Below are positions 45,507 to 55,977 of a stretch of DNA of 64,000 bases, one piece after another. Positions within the stretch are counted from its first letter, which is position 1; each line of letters starts with the position of its first letter. Under the pieces are notes generated by a model. It had not been told where the DNA came from. It did not search any database and saw nothing but the letters and a program-made list of their open reading frames with translations. This stretch comes from Planococcus halocryophilus (lineage in GTDB: Bacteria > Bacillota > Bacilli > Bacillales_A > Planococcaceae). Where the stretch lies: contig NZ_JAKVTG010000002.1 of assembly GCF_022489025.1 (NCBI RefSeq), forward strand, positions 292,740 to 356,739, given 5' to 3'. The translations under genes were made by a program, and so were the position numbers.

Positions 45507-46260
45507 TATCAATCACTTCCTTTGCCAATTCTAAATACACTTCTGCGCCTCTGGATTTTGGATCATAAATAATAATTGGCTCTCCATGGCTCGGTGCTTC
45601 ACTTAATCTTACGTTTCTTGGGATAATGGTTTTATACACTTTATCCTGAAAATACTTTTTCACTTCTTCAATTACTTGCACGCCTAAGTTTGTTCGTCCA
45701 TCTAGCATCGTCAATAATACACCATCAATCATTAAATCATGATTTAAATGTTTTTGTACTAAACGAATCGTACTTAACAATTGACTTAGTCCCTCTAATG
45801 CATAGTATTCACATTGTACTGGAATAATGATTGCATCAGAAGCTGTTAAAGAATTCAAGGTCAATAAACCTAAAGACGGCGGACAATCAATGATTATGTA
45901 ATCGTACATATCTTTGACTTCTTCTAATGCATTTTTTAAGCGGGCTTCTCTTGAAATAGTCGAAACCAATTCGATTTCTGCTCCTGCTAAAGAAATGGTA
46001 GCGGGAACTACATGTAAATTTTCTACCTTTGTTTCCATTATTGTATCTTTTACAGCGATGTCATCGATTAACACTTCGTAAATGCATTTATCAACATCAC
46101 CTTTATTGACGCCTACCCCACTGGTAGCATTTCCTTGAGGATCGATATCTATTAAAAGAACTTTTTTGCCTAAATACGCAAGGCAGGCACTTAAGTTCAC
46201 TGAAGACGTTGTTTTTCCTACGCCGCCCTTTTGATTGGCGATCGCAATAGTTCTACCCAC
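45499..46260 (-). CDS. parA: Chromosome-partitioning ATPase ParA (Soj)
   Basis: 253 aa deviant Walker ATPase that separates origins and controls DnaA. N-terminal MGRTIAIANQKGGVGKTTSSVNL (KGGVGKTT), IDIDPQGNATSG and DYIIIDCPPSLGLLTLNSL are intact. Co-transcribed with parB. Confidence 0.97.
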   Translation of the reverse strand: MGRTIAIANQKGGVGKTTSSVNLSACLAYLGKKVLLIDIDPQGNATSGVGVNKGDVDKCIYEVLIDDIAVKDTIMETKVENLHVVPATISLAGAEIELVSTISREARLKNALEEVKDMYDYIIIDCPPSLGLLTLNSLTASDAIIIPVQCEYYALEGLSQLLSTIRLVQKHLNHDLMIDGVLLTMLDGRTNLGVQVIEEVKKYFQDKVYKTIIPRNVRLSEAPSHGEPIIIYDPKSRGAEVYLELAKEVIDNG

Positions 46261-46446
46261 ACTTGCACCAACTTTCTTTATTACTTTCTTTATTTTACTT
46301 CGGAATCTTTATTTTAGCTATTTTATTGGCGTTAAAAACAGCTTAATGAAACATTTTTTTGATGTAAATCGGAAACTTACGTTATAGGAGCTTCCTATTT
46401 TTCTATTGTATCAAAATTTTTCAACAATACGATGTTCTAATCATTA

Positions 46447-46479
46447 AAAAAGCTCTCTCCAAACTTGGAAAGAGCTTTT
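46447..46479 (-). terminator. Terminator of noc
   Basis: AAAAGCTCTCTCCAA with TTGGAAAGAGCTTTT, one mismatch, just beyond the noc stop at 46482. Confidence 0.75.
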
Positions 46480-46481
46480 CG

Positions 46482-47345
46482 TTATTTTTTTTTCGGAATT
46501 TTCACGGTAATTTGATAGTATTCATCGTGTTCTTCTTCTTCTGTAGTTAAATCAATACCACTTTTAGACACCATACTTAATGATTCTTTAATCGTATTCA
46601 TCGCAATGCGCATATCTCTACTGAAGGCTTTTTTACGTGCTTTTGGTTTTTTTGGCTCTGTTGAAAGCAATTTAGTTACTTTCGCTTCTAATTGCTTTAC
46701 GTTCAAGCTTTCTTCAATGGTTTCATCAAATAACTTTTTTTGTTGTTCTGCATCTTTTACTTGCAACAAAGCTCTTGCATGCCGTTCTGTTAACAGTCGA
46801 TTAAGTAAAGCTGTCTGTATTTCTTCCGGCAATTTTAACAGACGCAGCTTATTCGCAACTGTCGATTGGCCTTTACCAAGACGTTGTGCTAGAGCTTCTT
46901 GTGTAATTTCTTGTATATCTAACAAGTTCCGGTAAGCATGCGCTTCTTCTATCGAAGTAAGTTCTTCGCGTTGGAGGTTTTCTATCAAAGCGATAGATGC
47001 CGTTTCTTTATCACTCAAATTACGAATAATAGCCGGTACTTCTGTCCACTCGAGCGATTTCATTGCACGGAAACGTCGCTCACCGGCGATTATTTCATAT
47101 TCGCCTTCTCTTTCAGAATTTCTGACTACGATCGGTTGAATAACACCATGGACATGGATGGTCCGTGCAAGTTCTTCGATCTTTTCTTCATCGAAAATTG
47201 TTCTTGGTTGATATTTGTTTGCATGTATTTTATCGAGCGGCAATTTCATAACTTCTTCTGACGCTTTGTGTTCTGCTGTTTCCTTCTTCGCTGTATCATT
47301 TGCTTTATCTCCGCCTCCGAAGAAACGAGAAAAAGGACTTTTCAT
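46482..47345 (-). CDS. noc: Nucleoid occlusion protein Noc
   Basis: 287 aa ParB-family CTPase that blocks division over the nucleoid. N-terminal amphipathic membrane-binding start [40 protein letters not shown] and [45 protein letters not shown]. It differs from parB by the N-terminal helix. Start 47345 rather than 47351 because it matches Noc N-termini and follows AAGGTGG by 9 bp. Confidence 0.93.
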   Translation of the reverse strand: MKSPFSRFFGGGDKANDTAKKETAEHKASEEVMKLPLDKIHANKYQPRTIFDEEKIEELARTIHVHGVIQPIVVRNSEREGEYEIIAGERRFRAMKSLEWTEVPAIIRNLSDKETASIALIENLQREELTSIEEAHAYRNLLDIQEITQEALAQRLGKGQSTVANKLRLLKLPEEIQTALLNRLLTERHARALLQVKDAEQQKKLFDETIEESLNVKQLEAKVTKLLSTEPKKPKARKKAFSRDMRIAMNTIKESLSMVSKSGIDLTTEEEEHDEYYQITVKIPKKK

Positions 47346-47415
47346 CCTCAAGCACCACCTTTTACAAGCTCACTTTATAGCTGAATATTAATCACCTTAT
47401 TGCTCTCAAACTTAA

Positions 47416-47431
47416 TGTTCCACGTGAAACA
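47416..47431. promoter_or_regulatory. parS site between noc and rsmG
   Basis: TGTTCCACGTGAAACA, a perfect match to the parS consensus TGTTNCACGTGAAACA, about 7 kb from oriC. Confidence 0.9.
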
Positions 47432-48145
47432 TTAAGAGATTGGTGATTTGTTTGGAACTCCAGCTTTCCGCGGATATTTCTTTGGTGTTTCTTTGAATTT
47501 TTTAAATACTTGAATGTAACGTTCGCTTTCTTCTATCGGTAATAAGAAAGAGTGAACGGCTTCTAACTTTACACCTAGTTTTTGCAATGCTTTTTCCGCA
47601 TCATCTAATTCATCAGAAGCTGAGGCTGCTTTCATCGCTGCAAAGACGCCGCCCTTTTTAACAAGCGGAACACATAATTCAGCGAGTACGGATAAACGCG
47701 CTACAGCACGCGCTGTTACGACATCGTAACTTTCACGGTGAGTAGATTGTCCAAAATCTTCTGCTCTCGAATGAACAAATTGTACTTTAGTCAATCCAAG
47801 TTCACCACTCAAATGCTGAAGAAATTGAATGCGTTTGTTTAAAGAGTCCACTATCGTAACCTCAATATGGGGAAAACAAATTTTTAGTGGGATACTGGGG
47901 AATCCTGCACCGGCACCAACATCACAAATTTTCATTGGTTTTGTGAAATCTAAGTAAAATGCTGCAGTTACAGAGTCATAAAAATGTTTTAAATACACAG
48001 CCGATTGTTCAGTAATTGCCGTAAGGTTCATCTTGTCGTTCCACTCGACTAGTTCTTTATGATAGATCCTGAATTGCTCAAGTTGTGTATCGGTTAAGAC
48101 GATCCCTTTTTCACTGAGGGCATCTTTAAACTGTTGTTCATTCAA
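47432..48145 (-). CDS. rsmG: 16S rRNA guanine-527 N7-methyltransferase
   Basis: 237 aa. Motif [36 protein letters not shown] and [12 protein letters not shown] are typical of RsmG/GidB. Loss of this enzyme gives low-level streptomycin resistance. It lies between mnmG and noc as usual. Confidence 0.96.
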   Translation of the reverse strand: MNEQQFKDALSEKGIVLTDTQLEQFRIYHKELVEWNDKMNLTAITEQSAVYLKHFYDSVTAAFYLDFTKPMKICDVGAGAGFPSIPLKICFPHIEVTIVDSLNKRIQFLQHLSGELGLTKVQFVHSRAEDFGQSTHRESYDVVTARAVARLSVLAELCVPLVKKGGVFAAMKAASASDELDDAEKALQKLGVKLEAVHSFLLPIEESERYIQVFKKFKETPKKYPRKAGVPNKSPIS

Positions 48146-48187
48146 ACTAGCTTCCTCCCTCTTTCTTGCTCTTTATGTAAATTAAGA

Positions 48188-48213
48188 AATGGACTGGTGT
48201 GAGCCAGTCCATT
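48188..48213 (-). terminator. Terminator between mnmG and rsmG
   Basis: AATGGACTGG/CCAGTCCATT (48188-48197 with 48204-48213), 6-nt loop, T-rich on the minus strand, 57 bp after the mnmG stop. Confidence 0.65.
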
Positions 48214-48269
48214 CTATTGTCTAGCTTATGCCTTTAGTTGCTTTAGAAGAAAAAGTTGATTTTTCTTTA

Positions 48270-50159
48270 TTAAACAGAGATTTTTGCAATCTTTCCTTGT
48301 TCAATATACACCAATAAGATGGATATGTCAGCCGGATTAACACCAGAAATGCGTGACGCCTGCGCAATTGACAACGGGCGAACTTCTGCTAGCTTGCCGC
48401 GAGCTTCAGTGGCAATTCCAGAGATTGCATGATAATCGATATTATCAGGAATCTTTTTGTTTTCCATTTTTTTGAGTTTATCCACTTGCATCAATGATTT
48501 CTCAATATATCCTTCATATTTGATATGAATTTCAACTTGTTCTTTTACTTCATCCTCAAGGTCTACAGGAGAAGCGGTTAACTGTGAAATCATGTCATAA
48601 GTCATTTCAGGACGCTTCAATAAATCCGCTCCACGAATGCCATCTTTTAATTCACTGCCCCCTGCGTCGCGAATCGCTTGCTGGGTCGTTTCATTTGGCT
48701 TGATCATGACGCTTCTTAAGCGTTTAATTTCTTCTTCAGTCCGCTCTTTTTTCGCAAGAAACTTCACATACCGCTCTTCTTTTACCATGCCAATCGCATA
48801 TCCCAGTTCAGTTAAACGCATATCTGCATTGTCATGACGTAGCAATAAGCGGTATTCAGCACGTGATGTCAGTAGACGGTAAGGTTCATTTGTTCCTTTG
48901 GTGACTAAATCATCGATTAATACACCGATATACGCATCCGAACGACTTAAGATCACTTCTTCTTTGCCCAACACTTTTGCTGCTGCATTGATTCCCGCCA
49001 TCAGTCCTTGACCAGCTGCTTCTTCATAACCGGATGTACCGTTAATTTGGCCAGCCGTATAAAGATTTTCGATTTGTTTTGACTCTAATGTCGGCCATAA
49101 TTGTGTTGGCACAATCGCATCATATTCGATGGCATATCCTGCACGCATCATTTCGGCCTTCTCAAGCCCTGGAATCGATTCTAACAGCTTCCGTTGGACG
49201 TGTTCAGGTAAACTAGTTGAAAGGCCTTGTACGTAAACCTCACGCGTATTACGACCTTCTGGTTCTAAAAAGATTTGATGACGCGGCTTATCATTAAAAC
49301 GCACCACTTTGTCTTCGATTGAAGGGCAATAACGCGGACCCGTCCCTTTAATCATTCCCGAATACATAGGTGACAAATGAAGATTGTCATCTATTACTTG
49401 GTGAGTTTCTTCATTTGTATACGTTAACCAGCATGGCAATTGATCCGTAATGTATTCGGTCGTTTCATAACTAAATGCACGCGGCACATCGTCTCCAGGC
49501 TGAATTTCCGTTTTGCTGTAATCGATGCTGTTACTATTTACACGCGGAGGTGTTCCTGTTTTAAACCGAACCGTTTCAAAACCTAGTTTCTCCAGGTTTT
49601 CTGCCAATTTAATAGAAGGTTGCTGATTATTCGGTCCGCTAGAATAACGCAGATCCCCAATAATGATTTCCCCACGCAAGAAAGTGCCTGTCGTAATCAC
49701 GACAGATTTTGCCCGGTAAATGCCTCCTACTTGAGTAATCAGGCCTTGAATTTTACCATCTTCAACGATCAATTCTTCTGCAATTCCTTGGTGCAAGCTT
49801 AAGTTTGGCTCTTCTTCCATCAAGCGTTTCATTTCTTGTTGGTAAAGAACTTTATCGGCTTGTGCACGCAGTGCGCGAACAGCAGGACCTTTAGCTGTAT
49901 TCAACATTCTCATTTGAATGTGTGTTTTATCGATAACGCGCCCCATGGCTCCGCCAAGTGCGTCTATTTCCCGTACGACTATACCTTTCGCTGGCCCACC
50001 AATAGATGGGTTACATGGCATAAATGCGATCATATCCAGATTCATCGTTAAAACAAGCGTTTTAGCGCCCATTCGCGCAGACGCAAGAGCAGCTTCCGCT
50101 CCTGCATGTCCGGCTCCTACAACGATGACATCGAACGTGCCTGCTTCGTATTGTGGCAT
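48270..50159 (-). CDS. mnmG: tRNA uridine-34 carboxymethylaminomethyl synthesis enzyme MnmG
   Basis: 629 aa FAD enzyme that with MnmE makes cmnm5U34 in tRNA wobble positions. FAD motif [16 protein letters not shown], conserved [21 protein letters not shown] and the Cys-containing [11 protein letters not shown] are present; C-terminal [19 protein letters not shown] binds MnmE and tRNA. 22 bp downstream of mnmE. Confidence 0.97.
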   Translation of the reverse strand: MPQYEAGTFDVIVVGAGHAGAEAALASARMGAKTLVLTMNLDMIAFMPCNPSIGGPAKGIVVREIDALGGAMGRVIDKTHIQMRMLNTAKGPAVRALRAQADKVLYQQEMKRLMEEEPNLSLHQGIAEELIVEDGKIQGLITQVGGIYRAKSVVITTGTFLRGEIIIGDLRYSSGPNNQQPSIKLAENLEKLGFETVRFKTGTPPRVNSNSIDYSKTEIQPGDDVPRAFSYETTEYITDQLPCWLTYTNEETHQVIDDNLHLSPMYSGMIKGTGPRYCPSIEDKVVRFNDKPRHQIFLEPEGRNTREVYVQGLSTSLPEHVQRKLLESIPGLEKAEMMRAGYAIEYDAIVPTQLWPTLESKQIENLYTAGQINGTSGYEEAAGQGLMAGINAAAKVLGKEEVILSRSDAYIGVLIDDLVTKGTNEPYRLLTSRAEYRLLLRHDNADMRLTELGYAIGMVKEERYVKFLAKKERTEEEIKRLRSVMIKPNETTQQAIRDAGGSELKDGIRGADLLKRPEMTYDMISQLTASPVDLEDEVKEQVEIHIKYEGYIEKSLMQVDKLKKMENKKIPDNIDYHAISGIATEARGKLAEVRPLSIAQASRISGVNPADISILLVYIEQGKIAKISV

Positions 50160-50181
50160 GTTCGTTCATTCCCTTCGAGTT

Positions 50182-51567
50182 TTATTTCCCTAGACAGAAC
50201 TGAGAGAATAATTGGTTTAGGAGACCGTCATCTGCGGTATCTCCAATAATTTCACCAAGAAGTTCCCACGTTCGAGTAACATCAATTTGAATCATATCTA
50301 CAGGAACTTCCATTTCAGCGGCTTCAATGGCGTCTGAAATGGTTTTATGTGCCTGATGCAACAATGCAATGTGGCGCACATTGGATACATAAGTCATGTC
50401 CCCTGCTTCGATTTCTCCTTTGAAAAACAAAGCAGCAATCGCCTCTTCAAGCTGATCAATGCCTTCTTCTTCAACTAACGAAGTCGTCACTAACAATTTA
50501 TCGCCAGCTAACTTCTGCACTTGTTCCAAATCGATTTTCTGCGGCAAGTCGGTTTTATTGATCACGACAATATAGTCCATATCTTTAACCGTTTCAAACA
50601 ACAGTTCATCTTCTGGCGTCAGCGCTTCTGCATAATTTAACACGTAAAGGATCAAATCAGCTTCTTTTAACACTTTTCTTGAACGTTCAACGCCAATTCG
50701 CTCTACAATATCTTCTGTTTCACGAATCCCGGCTGTATCAACTAAACGCAATGGAACACCACGGACATTCACGTATTCCTCTATTATATCACGGGTGGTT
50801 CCCGCGATTTCTGTGACAATTGCTTTATTTTCTTGAACAAGACTGTTTAAAAGAGAAGATTTTCCGACATTAGGACGTCCTAAAATGACGGTTGAAAGTC
50901 CTTCTCTCAAAATTTTTCCTTGTGAGGATGTTTGCAGCAATTTATCGATTTCCGAACGAACCCATTTCGATTTTTCCAGCATAATCGGACGTGTCATTTC
51001 TTCCACATCGTCGTATTCTGGATAATCGATATTTACTTCCATTTGCGCAATCGATTCAAGTAAGGCTTGACGCAATGTGCCAATTAACTTTGATAGTTTG
51101 CCTTCCATTTGGTTAAGTGCAACATCCATGGCACGATCCGTTTTTGCGCGGATCAAGTCCATAACCGCTTCTGCCTGAGACAAATCGATTCGGCCATTTA
51201 AAAATGCTCGTTTCGTAAACTCGCCAGGTTCAGCAAGTCTTGCTCCTGCACGTAGCGCCAGTTCAAGCACTCGATTTACCGAAACAATTCCACCATGACA
51301 GTTGATTTCAATAACATCTTCACGGGTGAAGGTTTTAGGTGCTTTCATGAGCGATACCATAACTTCTTCCGCGATTTCCCCAGTCGCTGGGTCTTCAAGA
51401 TGCCCATAATGGATAGTATGCGTTGCTTGAGATGCTAACGCTTTATTGCTTGGAGCTCGGAACAGCTTGTCCGCAATTGCAACAGCTTCAGGACCGCTCA
51501 AGCGGACAATTGCGATTGCTCCCTCTCCACTCGGTGTCGAGATGGCAGCGATTGTGTCGAATTCCAT
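50182..51567 (-). CDS. mnmE: tRNA modification GTPase MnmE (TrmE)
   Basis: 461 aa. N-terminal folate-binding domain ([25 protein letters not shown]), embedded G domain with [20 protein letters not shown] and NKTD, and the C-terminal FCLGK with the catalytic Cys. Start 51567 follows AGGAGGG by 6 bp; the longer open frame adds 17 unlike residues. Partner of MnmG. Confidence 0.97.
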   Translation of the reverse strand: MEFDTIAAISTPSGEGAIAIVRLSGPEAVAIADKLFRAPSNKALASQATHTIHYGHLEDPATGEIAEEVMVSLMKAPKTFTREDVIEINCHGGIVSVNRVLELALRAGARLAEPGEFTKRAFLNGRIDLSQAEAVMDLIRAKTDRAMDVALNQMEGKLSKLIGTLRQALLESIAQMEVNIDYPEYDDVEEMTRPIMLEKSKWVRSEIDKLLQTSSQGKILREGLSTVILGRPNVGKSSLLNSLVQENKAIVTEIAGTTRDIIEEYVNVRGVPLRLVDTAGIRETEDIVERIGVERSRKVLKEADLILYVLNYAEALTPEDELLFETVKDMDYIVVINKTDLPQKIDLEQVQKLAGDKLLVTTSLVEEEGIDQLEEAIAALFFKGEIEAGDMTYVSNVRHIALLHQAHKTISDAIEAAEMEVPVDMIQIDVTRTWELLGEIIGDTADDGLLNQLFSQFCLGK

Positions 51568-51802
51568 GATGTTCCCTCCTCTTAAGAAAAGCAGCAACTT
51601 ATGCTCTGTGGATAACAATCAGAGCAGTAGCGCAGCTTGATTACAAAAATATATAGTCTTCTCTTTATTTTTTACTTAAAAAAAGTTGTCCACATGTGGA
51701 CAACCAGTAAATGCACATGGCTTTCTAACATACTACAATAGCATAAAGCACTCGAAATCGAAAGACACAGTACTTCATATTGCTAAATTTCGTTAATTTG
51801 GC
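51568..51802. promoter_or_regulatory. mnmE upstream region with DnaA-like boxes and 20-bp palindrome
   Basis: TGTGGATAA (51607-51615) and the perfect palindrome GTTGTCCACATGTGGACAAC (51685-51704), made of two back-to-back DnaA-like boxes. This is the leader between jag and mnmE and probably a DnaA target. Confidence 0.5.
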
Positions 51803-51837
51803 ATAAAAAAAACCGCCTAGATGGCGGCTTTTTTTAT
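51803..51837 (-). terminator. Terminator of the rnpA-yidC-jag operon
   Basis: A-tract, CCGCC-TAGAT-GGCGG stem and T-tract around the jag stop codon. AT-rich on both sides, so it works for the minus-strand operon. Confidence 0.75.
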
Positions 51838-52574
51838 TTATGAGGTTTGATGACAAGATATCGATTAGGATCTTTGCCTTCAGAATACGTATCAATGTCT
51901 AAACGTCTTGATAATGTTTGATGGATAACTTTTCGTTCGTAAGATGGCATTGGTTCAAATTGAACACGACCACCTGTCCGAATCGCTTTATCCGCCATAC
52001 GATCTGCTAATTGTTCCAGCGTTTCTTGACGTCGTTCACGATAATTTTCCGCATCCAATTGAATCATCATAAATTGATTTGAATATTTATTGGCAACAAG
52101 TTGAGCTAATTGTTGAAGAGAATTCAAGGTTTGTCCTCTTTTGCCGATTAACATCGCTACTTTTTCGCTTTCCAGATAAAAATTAACTTTTTTATTGCCT
52201 CGCTGTTCATGAGTTATTGATAAATCATCAATTTTCATGTCTTTCGCGATGGATAAGATGTAATTTTTCGTTTCTTGAATTGCTTTTTCATTTGAAAGAG
52301 CAGGAACTTCTTCCTTTTTCTCTTCTTCAAGCGTTGTTACAGGTGTTTCAAGAATGTCAGCAGCTGGTTCTGGCGAATTTTTTTGTTCAGAAAATGTTGT
52401 TTTTTCAATGACAGTAACTTCAATTTCTGCTTTTTTGGCACCAAAACCGAAAAACCCTTTTTTCTCTTCTTGAATGACCGTAATCTTCACTTCTTCACGT
52501 GTAACTTGGAGTTTTTCTAATGCTTCAGATATCGCTTTTTCAACAGTTAAACCCGTTTGCGTAATCTGTTTCAC
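51834..52574 (-). CDS. jag: RNA-binding protein Jag/KhpB
   Basis: 246 aa: N-terminal Jag domain (TQTGLTVEKAISEALEKLQVTREEVKITVIQEEKKGFFGFGAKKAEI), a variable acidic linker, KH domain with IGKRGQTLNSLQ (GxxG) and R3H domain ending in RYLVIKPHK. Acts with KhpA as an RNA chaperone affecting cell elongation. Overlaps yidC by 4 bp. Confidence 0.95.
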   Translation of the reverse strand: MKQITQTGLTVEKAISEALEKLQVTREEVKITVIQEEKKGFFGFGAKKAEIEVTVIEKTTFSEQKNSPEPAADILETPVTTLEEEKKEEVPALSNEKAIQETKNYILSIAKDMKIDDLSITHEQRGNKKVNFYLESEKVAMLIGKRGQTLNSLQQLAQLVANKYSNQFMMIQLDAENYRERRQETLEQLADRMADKAIRTGGRVQFEPMPSYERKVIHQTLSRRLDIDTYSEGKDPNRYLVIKPHK

Positions 52575-53350
52575 TTTTTAGCCCCTCCTGCTTTCGTTTT
52601 AACAGGCTCTTGTACCTCTTTTTTCTCCCACGGACGATAAATCACCAAATTTTGGATAAGTGAAATGATATTTCCGATAACCCAATACAATGTTAGGGCC
52701 GAAGGTAATACAATACCAAATCCAATGATCATCACTGGCATGAAATACATCATGATTCGCATTTGAGGATTGTCCATCGCTGGTCCTGTACGCAAAACGA
52801 CGAATTGCATCAATCCGGCAATAACCGCCAAAATAATACTTGGTTCTGCGAGCGGGAAAATAAGAAATGCTCCTAAATCGATTTCAGGCGTATTATTCAT
52901 CCGGCTAATTGCGTGATAAAAACCAATTAACACAGGCATTTGGATGACTACAGGCAAACAACCTGCCATTGGGTTAACGCCTTTTTCTTGGAATAATGCC
53001 ATCATTTCTTTTTGGTATTTCTGTTGTGTTACAGCATCTTTAGACTTGTATTTTTCTTTTAGCTTAACAAGTTCAGGTTGTACTTCTTGCATACGTTTCG
53101 AACTTTTCGTTTGTTTGATCATCAATGGCAACATCACTAATCGAATGATAATCGTTACTGCGATAATCCCGAAACCGTAAGTTCCTAATAACCCTTTAAA
53201 GTATGTGATAGTGGAAACCAATGGCCAAACGATAAATTCATTCCAAAAACCTTCACTTTGGTCACTGATTGGCTGATCAAACTCTGTACAGCCAGAAAGC
53301 AGCAAGGTTACTGCAATCAGTGAAAAGAGCAAAACTACTTTCTTATTCAC
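52571..53350 (-). CDS. yidC: Membrane protein insertase YidC (SpoIIIJ type)
   Basis: 259 aa. Lipoprotein signal with LLSGC near residue 21, five TM helices and the conserved groove Arg in FGIIAVTIIIRLVMLPL. It inserts membrane proteins alone or with SecYEG. In the rnpA-yidC-jag order of all Bacillales. Confidence 0.96.
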   Translation of the reverse strand: MNKKVVLLFSLIAVTLLLSGCTEFDQPISDQSEGFWNEFIVWPLVSTITYFKGLLGTYGFGIIAVTIIIRLVMLPLMIKQTKSSKRMQEVQPELVKLKEKYKSKDAVTQQKYQKEMMALFQEKGVNPMAGCLPVVIQMPVLIGFYHAISRMNNTPEIDLGAFLIFPLAEPSIILAVIAGLMQFVVLRTGPAMDNPQMRIMMYFMPVMIIGFGIVLPSALTLYWVIGNIISLIQNLVIYRPWEKKEVQEPVKTKAGGAKK

Positions 53351-53410
53351 CTTTTTTCCCCCAAACTAATCTCAATTACTTCTATAATAACATCTACTTT
53401 GCGTAATCTT

Positions 53411-53752
53411 CTACTTCCTCGGTAATGTACGAGCAATTTTCAATACATGTTCGAGACTTTTCTTACTTTCATGAAAATCTAATGTGGCCGCCTGTGGTCG
53501 GGCGATGATAATGTAGTCCGCATTTGGCAATAAATCATCTTTCAATTCCAAGAAAGTTTGCCTTATGTAACGTTTAATGCGATTACGTGCTACTGCGTTT
53601 CCAACTTTTTTACTGACAGAAAGTCCTACGCGAAATTCAGGCTGCTCGCTTTTCAATACATACACGATAAACTGTCGATTCGCAAAAGATTTTCCTTTTT
53701 TAAAGATATGTTGGAACTCTTTGTTCTTCTTGATCCGTTGATCTTTATTCAT
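53411..53752 (-). CDS. rnpA: Ribonuclease P protein component
   Basis: 113 aa basic protein with the RNR motif [20 protein letters not shown] and YIIIARPQ. It helps the RNase P RNA cut tRNA precursors. 80 bp after rpmH, the standard origin arrangement. Confidence 0.96.
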   Translation of the reverse strand: MNKDQRIKKNKEFQHIFKKGKSFANRQFIVYVLKSEQPEFRVGLSVSKKVGNAVARNRIKRYIRQTFLELKDDLLPNADYIIIARPQAATLDFHESKKSLEHVLKIARTLPRK

Positions 53753-53832
53753 TCTTTCACCTGCTTATTTTACTACTTCCCGCTCAAAACGAGCAGAAAA
53801 GAAAAAAAAGACCACTGATGCGGTCAGTGGAC

Positions 53833-53970
53833 TTAAGCTGATAATACTTTTCTTCCTTTACGACGACGAGCTGCGATAACGCGACGTCCGTTCTTTGTGC
53901 TCATACGTGCTCTAAAGCCGTGTACTTTGCTGTGTTTACGTGTATTTGGTTGGTATGTGCGTAATGTCAT
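53833..53970 (-). CDS. rpmH: 50S ribosomal protein L34
   Basis: 45 aa, starting [20 protein letters not shown] and ending KVLSA, the strongly basic L34 sequence. AGGAGGTG lies 8 bp before the ATG. Promoter at 54025-54054. It marks the left border of oriC. Confidence 0.96.
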   Translation of the reverse strand: MTLRTYQPNTRKHSKVHGFRARMSTKNGRRVIAARRRKGRKVLSA

Positions 53971-54024
53971 ATATGACACCTCCTATATTGAGAGTTAACT
54001 ATTTTTCTAAAGACAGTCCTGTAC

Positions 54025-54054
54025 ATTATAAGGGTCTACGCTTGTAAATGTCAA
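54025..54054 (-). promoter_or_regulatory. rpmH promoter
   Basis: TTGACA (54049-54054) and TATAAT (54025-54030) on the minus strand with an 18-bp spacer, about 55 bp upstream of rpmH. Confidence 0.75.
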
Positions 54055-54103
54055 TGTTTCATGAAAAAAACACCTCAAGCCGCTCTCCTCCACTTGGATC
54101 AAG

Positions 54104-54400
54104 TTATCCACAATTCTTCTTTTTTTCTCTTAATCTCCTGTTTACTCTTTTTTTCCGAAAAATAATTATCCACATGCCTTATCTACAGTTTTTTAACATA
54201 CAAACCCCTTGTGGATAGATTAATTGTGCAGAAAAAAAGATATGTGGATAACTTAAAGAACTTCTTGTATTGTCCACTCTTTTTTGGTAACATTAACTTG
54301 TTTTCACTTGTTAACAATTTTCAACTCAAATAAGTTATCCACAAATTGTGGGTAAGGTGTGGACAGTTATTCACCAGCTTGTTTACGAATGTTATCCACA
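54104..54400. other. oriC, left half: DnaA-box cluster before dnaA
   Basis: TTATCCACA at 54104, 54166, 54335 and 54392; reverse boxes TGTGGATAG at 54210 and TGTGGATAA at 54243; weaker TGTGGACAG at 54359. This is the incC-type half of a bipartite Bacillales origin, and also covers the dnaA promoter region, so DnaA probably represses its own gene. No confident -35/-10 for dnaA was found. Confidence 0.9.
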
Positions 54401-54460
54401 AGCTGTGATTTTGTGTATGATATACTTTAAAATATCGTTAAATATAAAGGAGACGAGCTA

Positions 54461-55804
54461 TTGGAACACTTAGACGAATTATGGTCAAGTGTCTTAGCCC
54501 AAGTTGAAACCAAAATCTCCAAACCGAGTTTTGAAACGTGGTTAAAATCGACAAAGCTTTTATCCTATCAGGATGATACAGTCACTATTTCAGCGCCTAA
54601 TTCTTTTGCTCGTGATTGGTTGGAAAACCATTACGTGCATTTGATCACCGGGATTTTATCAGATACTACCGGCGATGATATGATGATTAAATTTGTTGTG
54701 CCTAAAGATCAGGATATGGATGATTTTCAACTTCCTGCGCCTCGCGTTAAACCGGGACAAGACCAACAGCACGAGTTTTTACCTGGCATGCTGAATCCAA
54801 AATACACGTTTGATACATTTGTAATTGGTTCAGGAAATCGTTTCGCACACGCCGCCTCTTTGGCTGTGGCCGAAGCGCCAGCAAAAGCTTATAACCCGCT
54901 GTTTATCTATGGGGGAGTAGGACTTGGCAAGACGCATTTAATGCATGCAATTGGACATTATGTCCTCGAACACAATCCAAACGCGAAAGTCGTTTATTTA
55001 TCTTCGGAAAAATTTACGAACGAATTTATCAATTCAATTCGCGACAATAAAACAGGTGAATTCCGTGACAAATACAGAAGTGTCGACATTCTTTTAATTG
55101 ATGACATTCAGTTTTTAGCAGGCAAAGAGCAAACACAAGAAGAGTTTTTCCATACGTTTAACACCTTGCACGAAGAGTCTAAGCAAATCATCATTTCAAG
55201 TGACCGGCCGCCAAAAGAAATTCCAACATTGGAAGATCGGCTCCGTTCCCGCTTTGAATGGGGCTTAATCACAGATATTACACCGCCAGACTTAGAAACA
55301 CGGATTGCTATTTTACGTAAGAAAGCAAAAGCGGATGGGCTTGATATTCCGAATGATGTAATGACGTATATTGCAAATTCGATTGACTCAAATATTCGTG
55401 AACTTGAAGGCGCATTGATCCGTGTTGTGGCTTATTCTTCTTTGATCAACCGCGATATGAGCGCAGAACTCGCTTCAGAAGCGTTAAAAGACATTATGCC
55501 AAACTCAAAACCAAAAGTTATTACAATTTTAGACATTCAAAACGCTGTTGGTGAGCAATTCAACGTTAAATTAGAAGATTTTAAAACAAAACGCCGTACG
55601 AAAGATATTGCGTATCCACGCCAAGTCGCTATGTACTTGTCACGTGAGATGACGGATTTCTCGTTGCCTAAAATAGGCGAAGAATTTGGTGGACGTGACC
55701 ATACGACGGTTATTCACGCCCACGATAAAATTTCTAAAATGTTAATGGATAATCAGCAGCTTCAACAAGACGTCAAGGACATCAAAAGTGCACTTGGCAA
55801 GTAA
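54461..55804 (+). CDS. dnaA: Chromosomal replication initiator DnaA
   Basis: 447 aa. Domain I ([25 protein letters not shown]), AAA+ domain with Walker [16 protein letters not shown] and Walker [14 protein letters not shown], and domain IV with the DnaA-box signature [18 protein letters not shown] start with AAGGAGACG 6-7 bp upstream, as in several relatives. Flanked by box clusters on both sides. Confidence 0.98.
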   Translation: MEHLDELWSSVLAQVETKISKPSFETWLKSTKLLSYQDDTVTISAPNSFARDWLENHYVHLITGILSDTTGDDMMIKFVVPKDQDMDDFQLPAPRVKPGQDQQHEFLPGMLNPKYTFDTFVIGSGNRFAHAASLAVAEAPAKAYNPLFIYGGVGLGKTHLMHAIGHYVLEHNPNAKVVYLSSEKFTNEFINSIRDNKTGEFRDKYRSVDILLIDDIQFLAGKEQTQEEFFHTFNTLHEESKQIIISSDRPPKEIPTLEDRLRSRFEWGLITDITPPDLETRIAILRKKAKADGLDIPNDVMTYIANSIDSNIRELEGALIRVVAYSSLINRDMSAELASEALKDIMPNSKPKVITILDIQNAVGEQFNVKLEDFKTKRRTKDIAYPRQVAMYLSREMTDFSLPKIGEEFGGRDHTTVIHAHDKISKMLMDNQQLQQDVKDIKSALGK

Positions 55805-55811
55805 AAATGGT

Positions 55812-55934
55812 TGTGGATAAACCCATAAATCATCAAGCAGTTTATGCACAGGCTGTCTACATGTGGATAAACTGCTTTTGTTGACTTTTTAAGGCTTATC
55901 CACATATTCACAGGCCCTACTACTACTATTACTT
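55812..55934. other. oriC, right half: unwinding region with DnaA-trios
   Basis: Boxes TGTGGATAA (55812, 55862), TTATGCACA (55842) and TTATCCACA (55896). After the last box a GC-rich GGCCC is followed by CTA-CTA-CTA-CTA-TTA-CTT (55917-55934) and an AT-rich stretch. This is the box/GC/DnaA-trio order of the basal unwinding system of B. subtilis, so strand opening is expected at about 55917-55960. Confidence 0.85.
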
Positions 55935-55977
55935 TAAAAGCCCTTAAATAAAATATATATATAAGCGAGGTTCGAGA

